From positions 1-64,000 of the forward strand of contig CAXXHP010000001.1 of assembly GCA_963662675.2 (NCBI GenBank): a DNA stretch of 64,000 nt, given 5' to 3'. The notes under the pieces are model-generated. The model was not told where the DNA came from. It saw only the letters and a list, made by a program, of their open reading frames with translations, and searched no databases. This stretch comes from G963662675 sp963662675 (GTDB lineage Bacteria; Bacteroidota; Bacteroidia; Bacteroidales; Prolixibacteraceae). Position 1 is the first letter of the stretch. Every line of letters begins with the position of its first letter. Positions 52,623 through 60,503 of this stretch are shown one piece after another. The position numbers were made by a program, and so were the translations under genes.

Positions 52623-54149
52623 TTATGAATTCATCCCGCCCACGGTTAGTTTTTTTACCAATACGGTGGGTAATCCGCATGTAACCGGAACTGACTGTCC
52701 TGACTTTCCGCATGTCCAAGTGCTGTTGTCAATCAGAAAATCGTTTGAGCACATCGTCATGTCAGCTAATGCTTGAGGCCCATTGCCAATGATGTTCACA
52801 TCCTTGATGGGCTGGGTGAGTTTTCCATTTTCAATGAGGTAGCCCGATTTTGCAAAAAAGGTAAAATCGCCTGCTCCAATTTTCACCTCACCATTGCTGA
52901 AGTTGTCCACATAGATGCCATTTTTTAAGCTCGAAATAATTTCATCTGTTGTGTGTGGTCCTTCGTCCATATATGTTGCCCGCATCCGTGGCAGGGGAAC
53001 ATGTCGGAAAGATTGTCTTCTTCCGTTTCCGGTTGGAGCAACACCGTAATAATTTGCACTAATTCTATCGTGGAGATAGCTGTTGAGGATGCCATCCTTC
53101 ACTAAATAGGTTTTTTCTGTTGGAATGCCTTCATCATCAATGTTGATAGAGCCACGGTTTCCGGGAAGTGTGCCGTCATCAATAATATTAACAAAGCTTT
53201 CGGCCACTTTTTGCCCACTTTTGTCTGCAAAAATGGATGTCCCTTTCCTGTTGAAATCTGCTTCAAACGTATGCCCAATAGCTTCGTGTAGCAAAATGCC
53301 GGAACCTCCGGCACCCATTACTACCGGCATTTCTCCGGCTTTAGGTTTGGTTGCTTCAAACAGTAACGCTGTTCGTCTAACAACTTCTTCGGCAATTAAA
53401 TCAACGGTTTCGTTTGTGAGGAATTCGAAGCCCATGCGGTATGAACGAGCAGAATATGAGTTTTCAATTTGCCCTTCCTTTTCCATGATGCAGGTTGCAG
53501 ATAGACTTACCATCGGGCGGTAGTCAAACGAAATAGTACCTTCCGAATTATAAAAAAGGATATATGCCGTCTCGTCAGATAATGAAGCATTTACCTTGCT
53601 TACGCGGTCATCAAGCGAGAATATCTTTTTATTTAGATTTTGTAGATAAGGAATCTTCTCAGGTATGCTTACCTCTTCCCATGATTTATTAATGGCGTAA
53701 TAATCTTGAGGGAGTGTTTCAGTGATGTCCTGAGAGGATAAATTCATACTGCCATTTGCAATTGTGGCAGCCGTGTTTGCTGCTTTCATCATGGCCTCGA
53801 GAGTGATGGTCTCAGAATAGGCAAATCCGGTTTGGTCGCCTTTAAGAACCCGAATGCCAACGCCAAAGTCCACATTGGAGTATGCACGATTAACATTTCC
53901 GTCTTGCAAACTAAGGTTATTTAAGGTTTTATGCTCAAAATACAAATCAGCATAATTGCCACCCTTGCTCATTGCTTTGGAGATAACTTTTGAAAGTGTT
54001 TGCTGACTAACTTCAAAATGGTCAAGATATGCTTGAGCGTTTGCTGAAACAGACGCACCCTGACAAGATTGTACAAAAGCCGGGAGCAAAACACTTCCGG
54101 CAACTGCAGTTCCTCCAGTCATGCAAAAATCTCTTCTGTTTACGTTCAT
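52623..54149 (-). CDS. tldD: TldD-like zinc metalloprotease with a Tat-type signal
   Basis: 508 residues. The zinc motif HEAIGHTFEAD (HExxxH) is near 287, and the C-terminal domain ends with FSNGEVKIGAGDFTFFAKSGYLIENGKLTQPIKDVNIIGNGP. The N terminus MNVNRRDFCMTGGTAVAGSVLLPAFVQSC looks like a twin-arginine signal with a lipobox-like VQSC. In E. coli TldD is cytoplasmic, so export would be a notable change. TatC is encoded at 27725. The downstream tldE lacks such a signal. Confidence 0.88.
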   Translation of the reverse strand: MNVNRRDFCMTGGTAVAGSVLLPAFVQSCQGASVSANAQAYLDHFEVSQQTLSKVISKAMSKGGNYADLYFEHKTLNNLSLQDGNVNRAYSNVDFGVGIRVLKGDQTGFAYSETITLEAMMKAANTAATIANGSMNLSSQDITETLPQDYYAINKSWEEVSIPEKIPYLQNLNKKIFSLDDRVSKVNASLSDETAYILFYNSEGTISFDYRPMVSLSATCIMEKEGQIENSYSARSYRMGFEFLTNETVDLIAEEVVRRTALLFEATKPKAGEMPVVMGAGGSGILLHEAIGHTFEADFNRKGTSIFADKSGQKVAESFVNIIDDGTLPGNRGSINIDDEGIPTEKTYLVKDGILNSYLHDRISANYYGVAPTGNGRRQSFRHVPLPRMRATYMDEGPHTTDEIISSLKNGIYVDNFSNGEVKIGAGDFTFFAKSGYLIENGKLTQPIKDVNIIGNGPQALADMTMCSNDFLIDNSTWTCGKSGQSVPVTCGLPTVLVKKLTVGGMNS

Positions 54150-54559
54150 GAAATTCAGTTTAAAGTTTTAATTATTTATTTGTCTGCAACTCTGCATGTA
54201 AAATTACAGTATTTGAATAGATATAACATCTTGCCTGTTATAATTTGTTATGTGTAGTGGGCAATCAGTAATGATGTTGAATGATTATGTGTAGGGAAAA
54301 ATCGGGGCATACTTAAAATAAACAATGTTTTTGTGGAGACTGTTATTGTTGTTTTATGATAGGAGCATGGAAAAATATGTTTTTGGAATGTAGTACCCTT
54401 GTTATTTACGGGATGATTACAGAGAAACAATAATTTGTATGAACTTTTTATTAATTTTTTACAAATTGACTCAGTAATATTTATATTTTTGCCAATCAGT
54501 TTTAATTTTGCCAACAAATTAGTGAAAAGATATATCATTAACTTATAAATTGTAACAAG
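54150..54559. other. AT-rich intergenic region upstream of glnII
   Basis: About 410 bases between divergent tldD and glnII. Apart from the promoter at 54466-54491 no conserved feature is recognised; the 96-codon minus-strand frame here is not convincing. Confidence 0.5.
54466..54491 (+). promoter_or_regulatory. Promoter of glnII
   Basis: A TTG (in ATTGAC) at 54466-54468 and TATTTTTG at 54484-54491 match Bacteroidota -33 and -7 elements, although the spacing (15 nt) is short. A second TAnnTTTG box, TAATTTTG, lies at 54503-54510. The leader is about 50-65 nt. Confidence 0.45.
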
Positions 54560-55573
54560 ATGAAATCAAAATTGGAGTACATCTGGCTTGATGGATACAA
54601 GCCAACCCAAAGCTTAAGAGCAAAAACCAGGATTGCAGAAAATTTTAGTGGGAAATTGGAAGACTGCCCTGTATGGTCTTTTGATGGATCTTCGACTCAG
54701 CAAGCTGAAGGAGGCGCCTCTGACTGTTTGTTAAAGCCTGTTGCTATTTACCCAGACCCAACTCGTAAAGATGCTTATGTTGTAATGACTGAAGTATTAA
54801 ATGCGGATGGTACTCCACACGCATCTAACGGTCGTGCTACAATTACTGAAGAAGATGAAGATTTTTGGTTTGGTTTCGAGCAGGAATATTTCTTGATGGA
54901 TCCACAAACAAACAAACCTTTAGGATTCCCAGCTGACGGTTACCCAGCTCCACAAGGACCTTATTATTGTGGTGTAGGTGCTCAAAATGCATTTGGTCGT
55001 GAAATGGTTGAAGAGCATTTTGACGTTTGTTTAGAGGCTGGATTAAATGTTGAAGGTATCAACGCTGAAGTAGCAGCAGGACAGTGGGAATACCAAATTT
55101 TCGCTAAAGGAGCACACGATGCGGGTGATCAAATCTGGGTTTCTCGTTATTTCCTTGAAAAAATCGGTGAAAAATATGGTGTTGTTGTTGACTGGCATCC
55201 AAAACCACTAGGAAAAGAACTTGACTGGAATGGTTCAGGTATGCACGCTAACTTCTCAAATGGCGCAATGCGCGAAAAAGGTGGCAAACCATTATTTGAA
55301 GCTATCTGTAATGAGTTTGGTAAGCATATCGAAGAGTGTATTGACGTATACGGTGCGTATAACGACCAACGTTTAACTGGTCTTCACGAAACAGCTGCTA
55401 TCACAGACTTCTCTTACGGAGTTTCTGACCGTGGTTCTTCTATCCGTATTCCTATTGGAACTGTAGAAGATGGATGGAAAGGTCGTTTGGAAGACCGTCG
55501 TCCTTCATCTAACGGTGACCCATACAAAATTGCTGCTATTATCATCAAGATAACACACAAAGCATTGAAATAA
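54560..55573 (+). CDS. glnII: Glutamine synthetase type II (GSII)
   Basis: 337 residues, the short eukaryote-like GS class. Features: EYIWLDG near 8, WSFDGSSTQQAEG near 39, the metal-binding FGFEQEYFLMD near 98, GINAEVAAGQWEYQI near 158, HPKPL ... WNGSGMHANFSN near 218-232 and the C-terminal RRPSSNGDPY near 317. It makes glutamine from glutamate, ammonia and ATP. Codon use and expression signals look strong (highly biased codons near the end). First gene of the nitrogen cluster. Confidence 0.94.
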   Translation: MKSKLEYIWLDGYKPTQSLRAKTRIAENFSGKLEDCPVWSFDGSSTQQAEGGASDCLLKPVAIYPDPTRKDAYVVMTEVLNADGTPHASNGRATITEEDEDFWFGFEQEYFLMDPQTNKPLGFPADGYPAPQGPYYCGVGAQNAFGREMVEEHFDVCLEAGLNVEGINAEVAAGQWEYQIFAKGAHDAGDQIWVSRYFLEKIGEKYGVVVDWHPKPLGKELDWNGSGMHANFSNGAMREKGGKPLFEAICNEFGKHIEECIDVYGAYNDQRLTGLHETAAITDFSYGVSDRGSSIRIPIGTVEDGWKGRLEDRRPSSNGDPYKIAAIIIKITHKALK

Positions 55574-55593
55574 TATCGTATTACCATAATGAA

Positions 55594-55626
55594 TAAAAAA
55601 AGCTATCCCATGGGATGGCTTTTTTT
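55594..55626 (+). terminator. Terminator of glnII
   Basis: AAAAAAGC, T, ATCCC pairs with GGGAT, G, GCTTTTTT around AT; the stem is followed by further T residues. Confidence 0.85.
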
Positions 55627-55689
55627 ATGGTCAAAAGTGATGAGACTTCAATAATTACTAATTTTGGACTCGGATAATAATAGCATAAA

Positions 55690-56805
55690 ATGAAAATAAA
55701 GATTAACCGACATTTATTTGAAGAAACCTCACATTCTCCAGCAGTTATCGATATTGTGGGTGAGAATATGGTCGGCGAGGTAATTGACTTTTGTTTTATC
55801 GCAAATCCATATTATCCAACAGAAGATATGATGCGTGAGATGGTGGCGAAAATACCCTCTATCATTAAATCTTATCCCTCAAGTAATCCAAGGTTGGCGC
55901 AACTTAGTCTGGCTAAAGTACTTCATGTAAATCCGGATCATTTAATTATTGGTAATGGTGCAACAGAGCTTATTACCTTAATTCAGCATGAATTAATAGA
56001 CGATATAGCGATTCCAGTGCCAACTTTCAGTGAGTATCTCGAAAAGCTTAAACAAACGGATAATGCGAAATTATATGAGCTTTCAAAAGATGAAAATTAC
56101 CAACTACGCCTTTCTGATTTTGCGAGTTGGATTGATGGTCATCAGATAACGTCAGCATTAATCATTAATCCTGGGAATCCAACTGGGCAGTTTATTCCTG
56201 CAACAGATATGCTTTCTTTTTTGAAAAGAATGACGCACCTGAAAATGATTCTGGTTGACGAGTCATTTCTTGATTTTTCGGGTATTGAAAATGCTAGCTT
56301 GATGTCATACTTAGAAGACTTCCCGAATTTGATGATCGTAAGAAGTATGAGCAAGCACTGTGGTGTTCCCGGGTTGAGATTGGGCTACTGCTGTTCTTCT
56401 AATCCGAATTTTTTGGTGCGTATCCGTCAGCTTTTACCGGTTTGGAACATTAATACAATTGCAGAACTATTCTTAACCATGTTAGAGAAAACGGATCGGG
56501 AATACCGAATCTCTGTGAAGAAAATTGTTCAGGACATGAGCTTGCTTTACCTCAATTTGGTGAAAATCCCCGGATTTAAAGTATACCCTACGGGGAGTAA
56601 TTTTATCATGTTAAAGGTGACTTGTGGTTTAACGGCACAAGAAATACAGATCAAGTTACTTGAAGATTATGGCCTTTATGTTCGTGACTGTTCCAATAAA
56701 GTTGGGCTTGATCAATACCATATCCGTTTGGCCTCGCAGGGAAGTGAAAAGGATATGATACTAATTAATGCTTTGGAAGAACTGGCAAAGGAAAAATTGG
56801 ATTAA
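55690..56805 (+). CDS. PLP-dependent aminotransferase/decarboxylase, HisC/CobD-like
   Basis: 371 residues of PLP fold type I. Motifs: IIGNGATELI near 95, ALIINPGNPTGQFIP near 156, LVDESFLDFSG near 190 and the PLP Lys in VRSMSKHCGVPGLRLGYC near 222. It groups by eye with histidinol-phosphate aminotransferase and threonine-phosphate decarboxylase (CobD). There are no neighbouring his or cob genes, so its substrate is unknown. Its stop overlaps the stop of the convergent HAD gene. Confidence 0.82.
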   Translation: MKIKINRHLFEETSHSPAVIDIVGENMVGEVIDFCFIANPYYPTEDMMREMVAKIPSIIKSYPSSNPRLAQLSLAKVLHVNPDHLIIGNGATELITLIQHELIDDIAIPVPTFSEYLEKLKQTDNAKLYELSKDENYQLRLSDFASWIDGHQITSALIINPGNPTGQFIPATDMLSFLKRMTHLKMILVDESFLDFSGIENASLMSYLEDFPNLMIVRSMSKHCGVPGLRLGYCCSSNPNFLVRIRQLLPVWNINTIAELFLTMLEKTDREYRISVKKIVQDMSLLYLNLVKIPGFKVYPTGSNFIMLKVTCGLTAQEIQIKLLEDYGLYVRDCSNKVGLDQYHIRLASQGSEKDMILINALEELAKEKLD

Positions 56806-57659
56806 TAATTTCCATTTATCAATACCGATTCACAAACATAATTTGGAATAATGCCAGAACTGGTAATCCGCACTTTTGCCATGTCTGGCAAGGTATTTCC
56901 GGAAAGTACCAATGCTGTGTCCATCCCAAATTTGTTACCTCCAATAATGTCGGTGTATAAAGTATCGCCCACCATTAAAATTTCGTTTCGTTTTAATTGC
57001 ATGACTTCGCATGCCCGTTCAAATCCAAACATAAACATCTGTGCATCGGGTTTCCCAAATCGGATAAACTGCTTTCCAAGTATTTCTTCGACCATATCTG
57101 ACAGCCCACCAATGGCCACAGCCACATCGTTTTTATTTACGGGGTAGTTAATGTCTGTATTGGCAACAATAACAGGCATGTTCTTCTTGCGTAGGAGATT
57201 GATGACTTTATTAATGTCGTGGTTCCAGTCAAAGCCCTCGTCGTCCAAAAATACTAAGCATGATATATGCTCGATATCTTCTAAGTCAATTTTGCTTATT
57301 GGAATAGTTTCCAGCCCGGCAGTCTCAATGTAATGTGCGGATTGGTCTGTTCCTAGATAGGCCACAGTTCCTTTTTTTATTTTTAATTCCAGCCAATCCC
57401 TGGCTAACATACCCGAAGAAATAATTTTGTCTGGTGTGATGCAAGATATGCCACTTTTTTGATAGCCTTCTGCAAGGCCTTCCGGACCTCTTGAAGAATC
57501 ATTTGTCAGTATGAAATAGTTGATGCCGAGCTCATCGAGATATTCGAAAGTTTTATCAATTCCAGATATTATTCCTTTGTGATTTTTTAGTACACCAAAT
57601 GCATCAAAAAATACGGTTTTATATTTTGTGACAACGTTTTTAAATTCCTTTGTTTTCAT
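56802..57659 (-). CDS. HAD-IIA (NagD-like) hydrolase lacking the second motif-I Asp
   Basis: 285 residues with the class IIA cap. Motif I is VFFDAFGVLKNHKG: the nucleophile Asp is present but the usual acid/base Asp is Phe. Motif II is in FILTNDSSRG, the conserved Lys in RFGKPDAQMF near 205 and motif IV in MVGDTLYTDIIGGN near 233. It resembles the TIGR01459-like HAD group in motif I. It is the third gene of a GS-like/kinase/HAD operon, with only 1 base between it and the kinase gene. A phosphatase of a phosphorylated small molecule is the natural guess. Confidence 0.78.
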   Translation of the reverse strand: MKTKEFKNVVTKYKTVFFDAFGVLKNHKGIISGIDKTFEYLDELGINYFILTNDSSRGPEGLAEGYQKSGISCITPDKIISSGMLARDWLELKIKKGTVAYLGTDQSAHYIETAGLETIPISKIDLEDIEHISCLVFLDDEGFDWNHDINKVINLLRKKNMPVIVANTDINYPVNKNDVAVAIGGLSDMVEEILGKQFIRFGKPDAQMFMFGFERACEVMQLKRNEILMVGDTLYTDIIGGNKFGMDTALVLSGNTLPDMAKVRITSSGIIPNYVCESVLINGNY

Positions 57660-57660
57660 A

Positions 57661-58713
57661 TTATAGTTTTAGTGCTTTTAACAGTTTATCTACACTGTAG
57701 TTTGTGTCTATAGTTGGGAAGTAAGATTCATATGCTTCTTTTTGCAATTTCCTAGCGTAGGATGGTCTGAAAAAGTAAGGCCCATCTTTGATGACGTAAT
57801 TAAGAATGAAGAAACGATATGCCTCTTTTATTAGTCGTACCTCAGGTTCCGTTAGCGGATATATACGATGGTATTCTTTTAGGAACAATAGAAATCGCTC
57901 TTCGTTTAATGTGTCAATTTTATAGGAAAACACGGTGCTGTCTCCAACACTTGAAACAACCCGACTGAAAAAATAGAAATCCATAACCCGGGTTGACTCA
58001 CGAAACCAATCATAGTCCCATCGAGAGTAAAACTTTCCATCTGCAGTAACTGAAAAGTTGCCAATGTTCCAATCCACAAAAACAGGTATGGTCTCTATGT
58101 CACTCATGTAGTTGACTTTATCAGCATTGGTTAAGAAGATATCACATTGGTTTAAAATCAAATCACGGTGTTCTTTTTTTGCACAAAACTTACCTGTATT
58201 CATTGTTTTCATCAGCTGATGAATATCCGTAACAACGCTCTTAGATGCAATGGGAAGTTGATTGCTTACATTGGAACAAGCTTTGTGGAAACGAGCCAAT
58301 TCTCTCCCCATTTTTCGTATGTGCTTCTCTTCGAGTCTTCGTGGAAGTTTGTGCTTAAACTTAATTGGGTTATAAAATATTACCCATGCAGAATGTCTCT
58401 GATCGAAATATCGGAATATGAAAAGGTCATTCCGTTTTACCAATGATTGGGCGAGGAAATTCTGGTAAGGTTCTTCCAGATTATTTGCCAAATTATTTAT
58501 AATGATGTGGTCTTCTTTAAAATCTTCAAATTTCCCATAATCAGCCAGTTTTGCAAAAACAGGTTGTCTGTCATTAAAGGAAACTTTGTATACATGATTG
58601 GTGGAAACGTGGGCACTCACATCATATATTCCCTTGATTTTGTGCCTGTCATCAAATTCTTCCCAAGCTTGTCTGATTATGTGATTATAATCCAACGTTC
58701 GCATATCTTTCAA
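57661..58713 (-). CDS. Aminoglycoside phosphotransferase-fold kinase
   Basis: 350 residues with APH/choline-kinase-like topology: a nucleotide-binding Lys in PVFAKLADYG near 50, the catalytic loop IPVFVDWNIGNFSV near 217 and the metal Asp in YSRWDYDWFRES near 235. The catalytic loop HxDxxxxN is modified, the His being replaced by Val, while Asp and Asn remain. Members phosphorylate alcohols such as choline, ethanolamine, homoserine or aminoglycosides. It is the middle gene of the operon behind the GS-like gene (32-nt gap). Confidence 0.75.
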   Translation of the reverse strand: MKDMRTLDYNHIIRQAWEEFDDRHKIKGIYDVSAHVSTNHVYKVSFNDRQPVFAKLADYGKFEDFKEDHIIINNLANNLEEPYQNFLAQSLVKRNDLFIFRYFDQRHSAWVIFYNPIKFKHKLPRRLEEKHIRKMGRELARFHKACSNVSNQLPIASKSVVTDIHQLMKTMNTGKFCAKKEHRDLILNQCDIFLTNADKVNYMSDIETIPVFVDWNIGNFSVTADGKFYSRWDYDWFRESTRVMDFYFFSRVVSSVGDSTVFSYKIDTLNEERFLLFLKEYHRIYPLTEPEVRLIKEAYRFFILNYVIKDGPYFFRPSYARKLQKEAYESYFPTIDTNYSVDKLLKALKL

Positions 58714-58745
58714 TTTTGTCTTTCGTTTTTTATTTGTAATCGGGT

Positions 58746-60101
58746 TTAGATAATCTCAAAGTAACGTTTTAATTCCCAGTCGGTAACCGATTTTGAAAAT
58801 TCTCGCCATTCCCATTCTCTGGTTTTTGTGAAATGCTCAACAAAAGCCTCTCCAAATAGCTCATTCGCAATTTTTGATTGGCTCATTATATTGCTCGCAT
58901 CCATCAGGTTTGAAGGGAGTTTAACAACATCCGGATTGCTGTATGCGCTTCCTATGATTGCTGGTGTGTCCAACTTCAAATTGTTTATTATTCCATACAT
59001 GCCTGATGCTAATGATGCGGCCATGGCAAGATACGGATTTGAGTCAGATCCGGGAACCCGCATTTCAAGCCGGGTAGATTTCTCATCTCCATTTATCATG
59101 CGGATGGCGGTTGTTCGGTTGTCTTTGCCCCAGCTTACGGTTGTGGGAGCCCAAGCGCCGTCTCGTAATCGTTTGTAGCTGTTTATCGTGGGTGCATACA
59201 TTGGTAGAATTTCGGGTAGACAGAGTAATTGTCCGGACAAATAATTCTCCATCAATTTACTCATTGGGGTGTCTTTGTTATCAGAGTAAAATAAGTTTTT
59301 TTCTCCTTCTTTATCCCATACACTTTGATGTATGTGACCACTACAGCCCGGCAAGTTTTCATTCCATTTTGCCATAAAGCTAGCGATAATCCCATGTCTG
59401 TAAGCAATTTCCTTTACTGCAGTTTTAAACAAAGTGGCTTTATCTGCAGCCGATAGGATTTCATCATGCCGAATTGCTGCTTCGTAGACTCCGGGCCCGG
59501 TCTCAGTATGTAAAGCCTCAAGCGGAATGTTGAATTGGCTCAGCAGGTCAAATAGTTCATTAAAGTATTCTTGATGCAATGACGGTCGAAGTTGAGAATA
59601 GCCAAACATTCCAGAAGTAAGGGTCGTTAATTTTTGAAACCCCGTTTCGACCAACTCATTGGGAGTCCCTATAAAATTAAACCATTCAAACTCTTGAGAG
59701 AAAGTGGCTTTATATCCAAGTCCCGAAAATTGGTCCCTGACTTTCTTCAGGAGACTCCGTGGACATGCTGCAATCTCGTTATCTGTTGAGCTGAAATCGC
59801 CCAAGAAGTATGGAATGTTGTTATTCCATGGGATAGTACGGTACGTACTTAAATCAAGTTTTGCTTTTTTGTCTGGATAGCCTGTCTCCCAGCTGGTTAG
59901 CTTCACGTTGTCATAACAATGATCATTGACATCCCACCCAAAAACCACATCACAGAAACTGATACTATTTTCTGCAATTTCAAGGAATTTATCCAGATGA
60001 ATGGTTTTTGCTCGGAGAATTCCGTCAATATCACAGATAGCAAATTTTATTTTTTGATGGCCTGACTGTTCAACTTTTTGTGTGATTTCGTTCTTACCCA
60101 T
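58746..60101 (-). CDS. Glutamine synthetase-like gamma-glutamyl-amine ligase (PuuA-like)
   Basis: 451 residues with a GS type I-like fold. Metal site Glu in FSQEFEWFN near 135, ALHTETGPGVYEAAI near 195, the GCSGHIHQSVWD metal site near 253, RLRDGAWAPTTVSWG near 315 and the C-terminal TRLEMRVPGSDSNPYLAMA near 345. It lacks a clear adenylylation tyrosine, and the ETGPG region matches the gamma-glutamyl-polyamine/amine ligase group and not housekeeping GS. It therefore probably joins glutamate to an amine other than ammonia. First gene of a three-gene minus-strand operon. Confidence 0.8.
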   Translation of the reverse strand: MGKNEITQKVEQSGHQKIKFAICDIDGILRAKTIHLDKFLEIAENSISFCDVVFGWDVNDHCYDNVKLTSWETGYPDKKAKLDLSTYRTIPWNNNIPYFLGDFSSTDNEIAACPRSLLKKVRDQFSGLGYKATFSQEFEWFNFIGTPNELVETGFQKLTTLTSGMFGYSQLRPSLHQEYFNELFDLLSQFNIPLEALHTETGPGVYEAAIRHDEILSAADKATLFKTAVKEIAYRHGIIASFMAKWNENLPGCSGHIHQSVWDKEGEKNLFYSDNKDTPMSKLMENYLSGQLLCLPEILPMYAPTINSYKRLRDGAWAPTTVSWGKDNRTTAIRMINGDEKSTRLEMRVPGSDSNPYLAMAASLASGMYGIINNLKLDTPAIIGSAYSNPDVVKLPSNLMDASNIMSQSKIANELFGEAFVEHFTKTREWEWREFSKSVTDWELKRYFEII

Positions 60102-60348
60102 TTTCGGACAATATTTTACTTTAAAACTCTTACGTAAGCACCAAAATAAGGATATTGAATGATCTTTAACAAGATATTCTTAGAATTTTCGGAGAAGTAT
60201 TGGCCTGTTTGAAAATAAGACTCTGATTTGAACGTATTTTTATTTTTAATTAATGTAGTCGGGAGGTTGGTTATCTCTTGTTTTATTTCACAATGATGAT
60301 GTTTCTGGTTTTGATGGGGTGGCTGCTGAATTAGTACAAATAGTTAAC

Positions 60349-60356
60349 TACCTTTG
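60349..60356 (+). promoter_or_regulatory. Bacteroidota -7 promoter box upstream of glnN
   Basis: TACCTTTG followed by C, an exact TAnnTTTG box. It would give a leader of roughly 140 nt containing the repeated motifs at 60406-60494. No well-spaced -33 was found. Confidence 0.4.
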
Positions 60357-60405
60357 CTAAAAAGAGTAATGTGTTGTGAAAAACACGACTTTTTTTAATA
60401 ATTGC

Positions 60406-60494
60406 CATCAAAAAACCGGTGGTTGACATCAAAAAAGCATATTTTTGATGTGACATTATAAAAGGGCATAAGATTTTAATAGGACATTATAAAA
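60406..60494 (+). promoter_or_regulatory. Repeated operator-like motifs upstream of glnN
   Basis: CATCAAAAAA occurs at 60406-60415 and 60427-60436, 21 bases apart (two helical turns). The second copy forms an inverted repeat with TTTTTGATGT at 60442-60451. GACATTATAAAA occurs at 60452-60463 and 60483-60494. This arrangement suggests binding of a dimeric regulator or an RNA element in the leader. Confidence 0.45.
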
Positions 60495-60503
60495 TAGATA
60501 AAA

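Larger units (their letters stand above)
60102..60503. other. Divergent control region between the GS-like operon and glnN
   Basis: A 402-base AT-rich region between two divergent GS-family genes. The glnN-proximal part has paired repeat motifs (60406-60494) and a perfect -7 box at 60349-60356; the GS-like side shows no clear promoter. Confidence 0.6.

Noticed and set aside
54248..54538. 96-codon minus-strand ORF upstream of glnII.
   Set aside because: Low-complexity frame through the AT-rich promoter region; no family similarity.
55690..56805. The PLP enzyme as HisC of histidine synthesis.
   Set aside because: No other his genes nearby and its context is the GS operon, so a specific histidine role is not supported.
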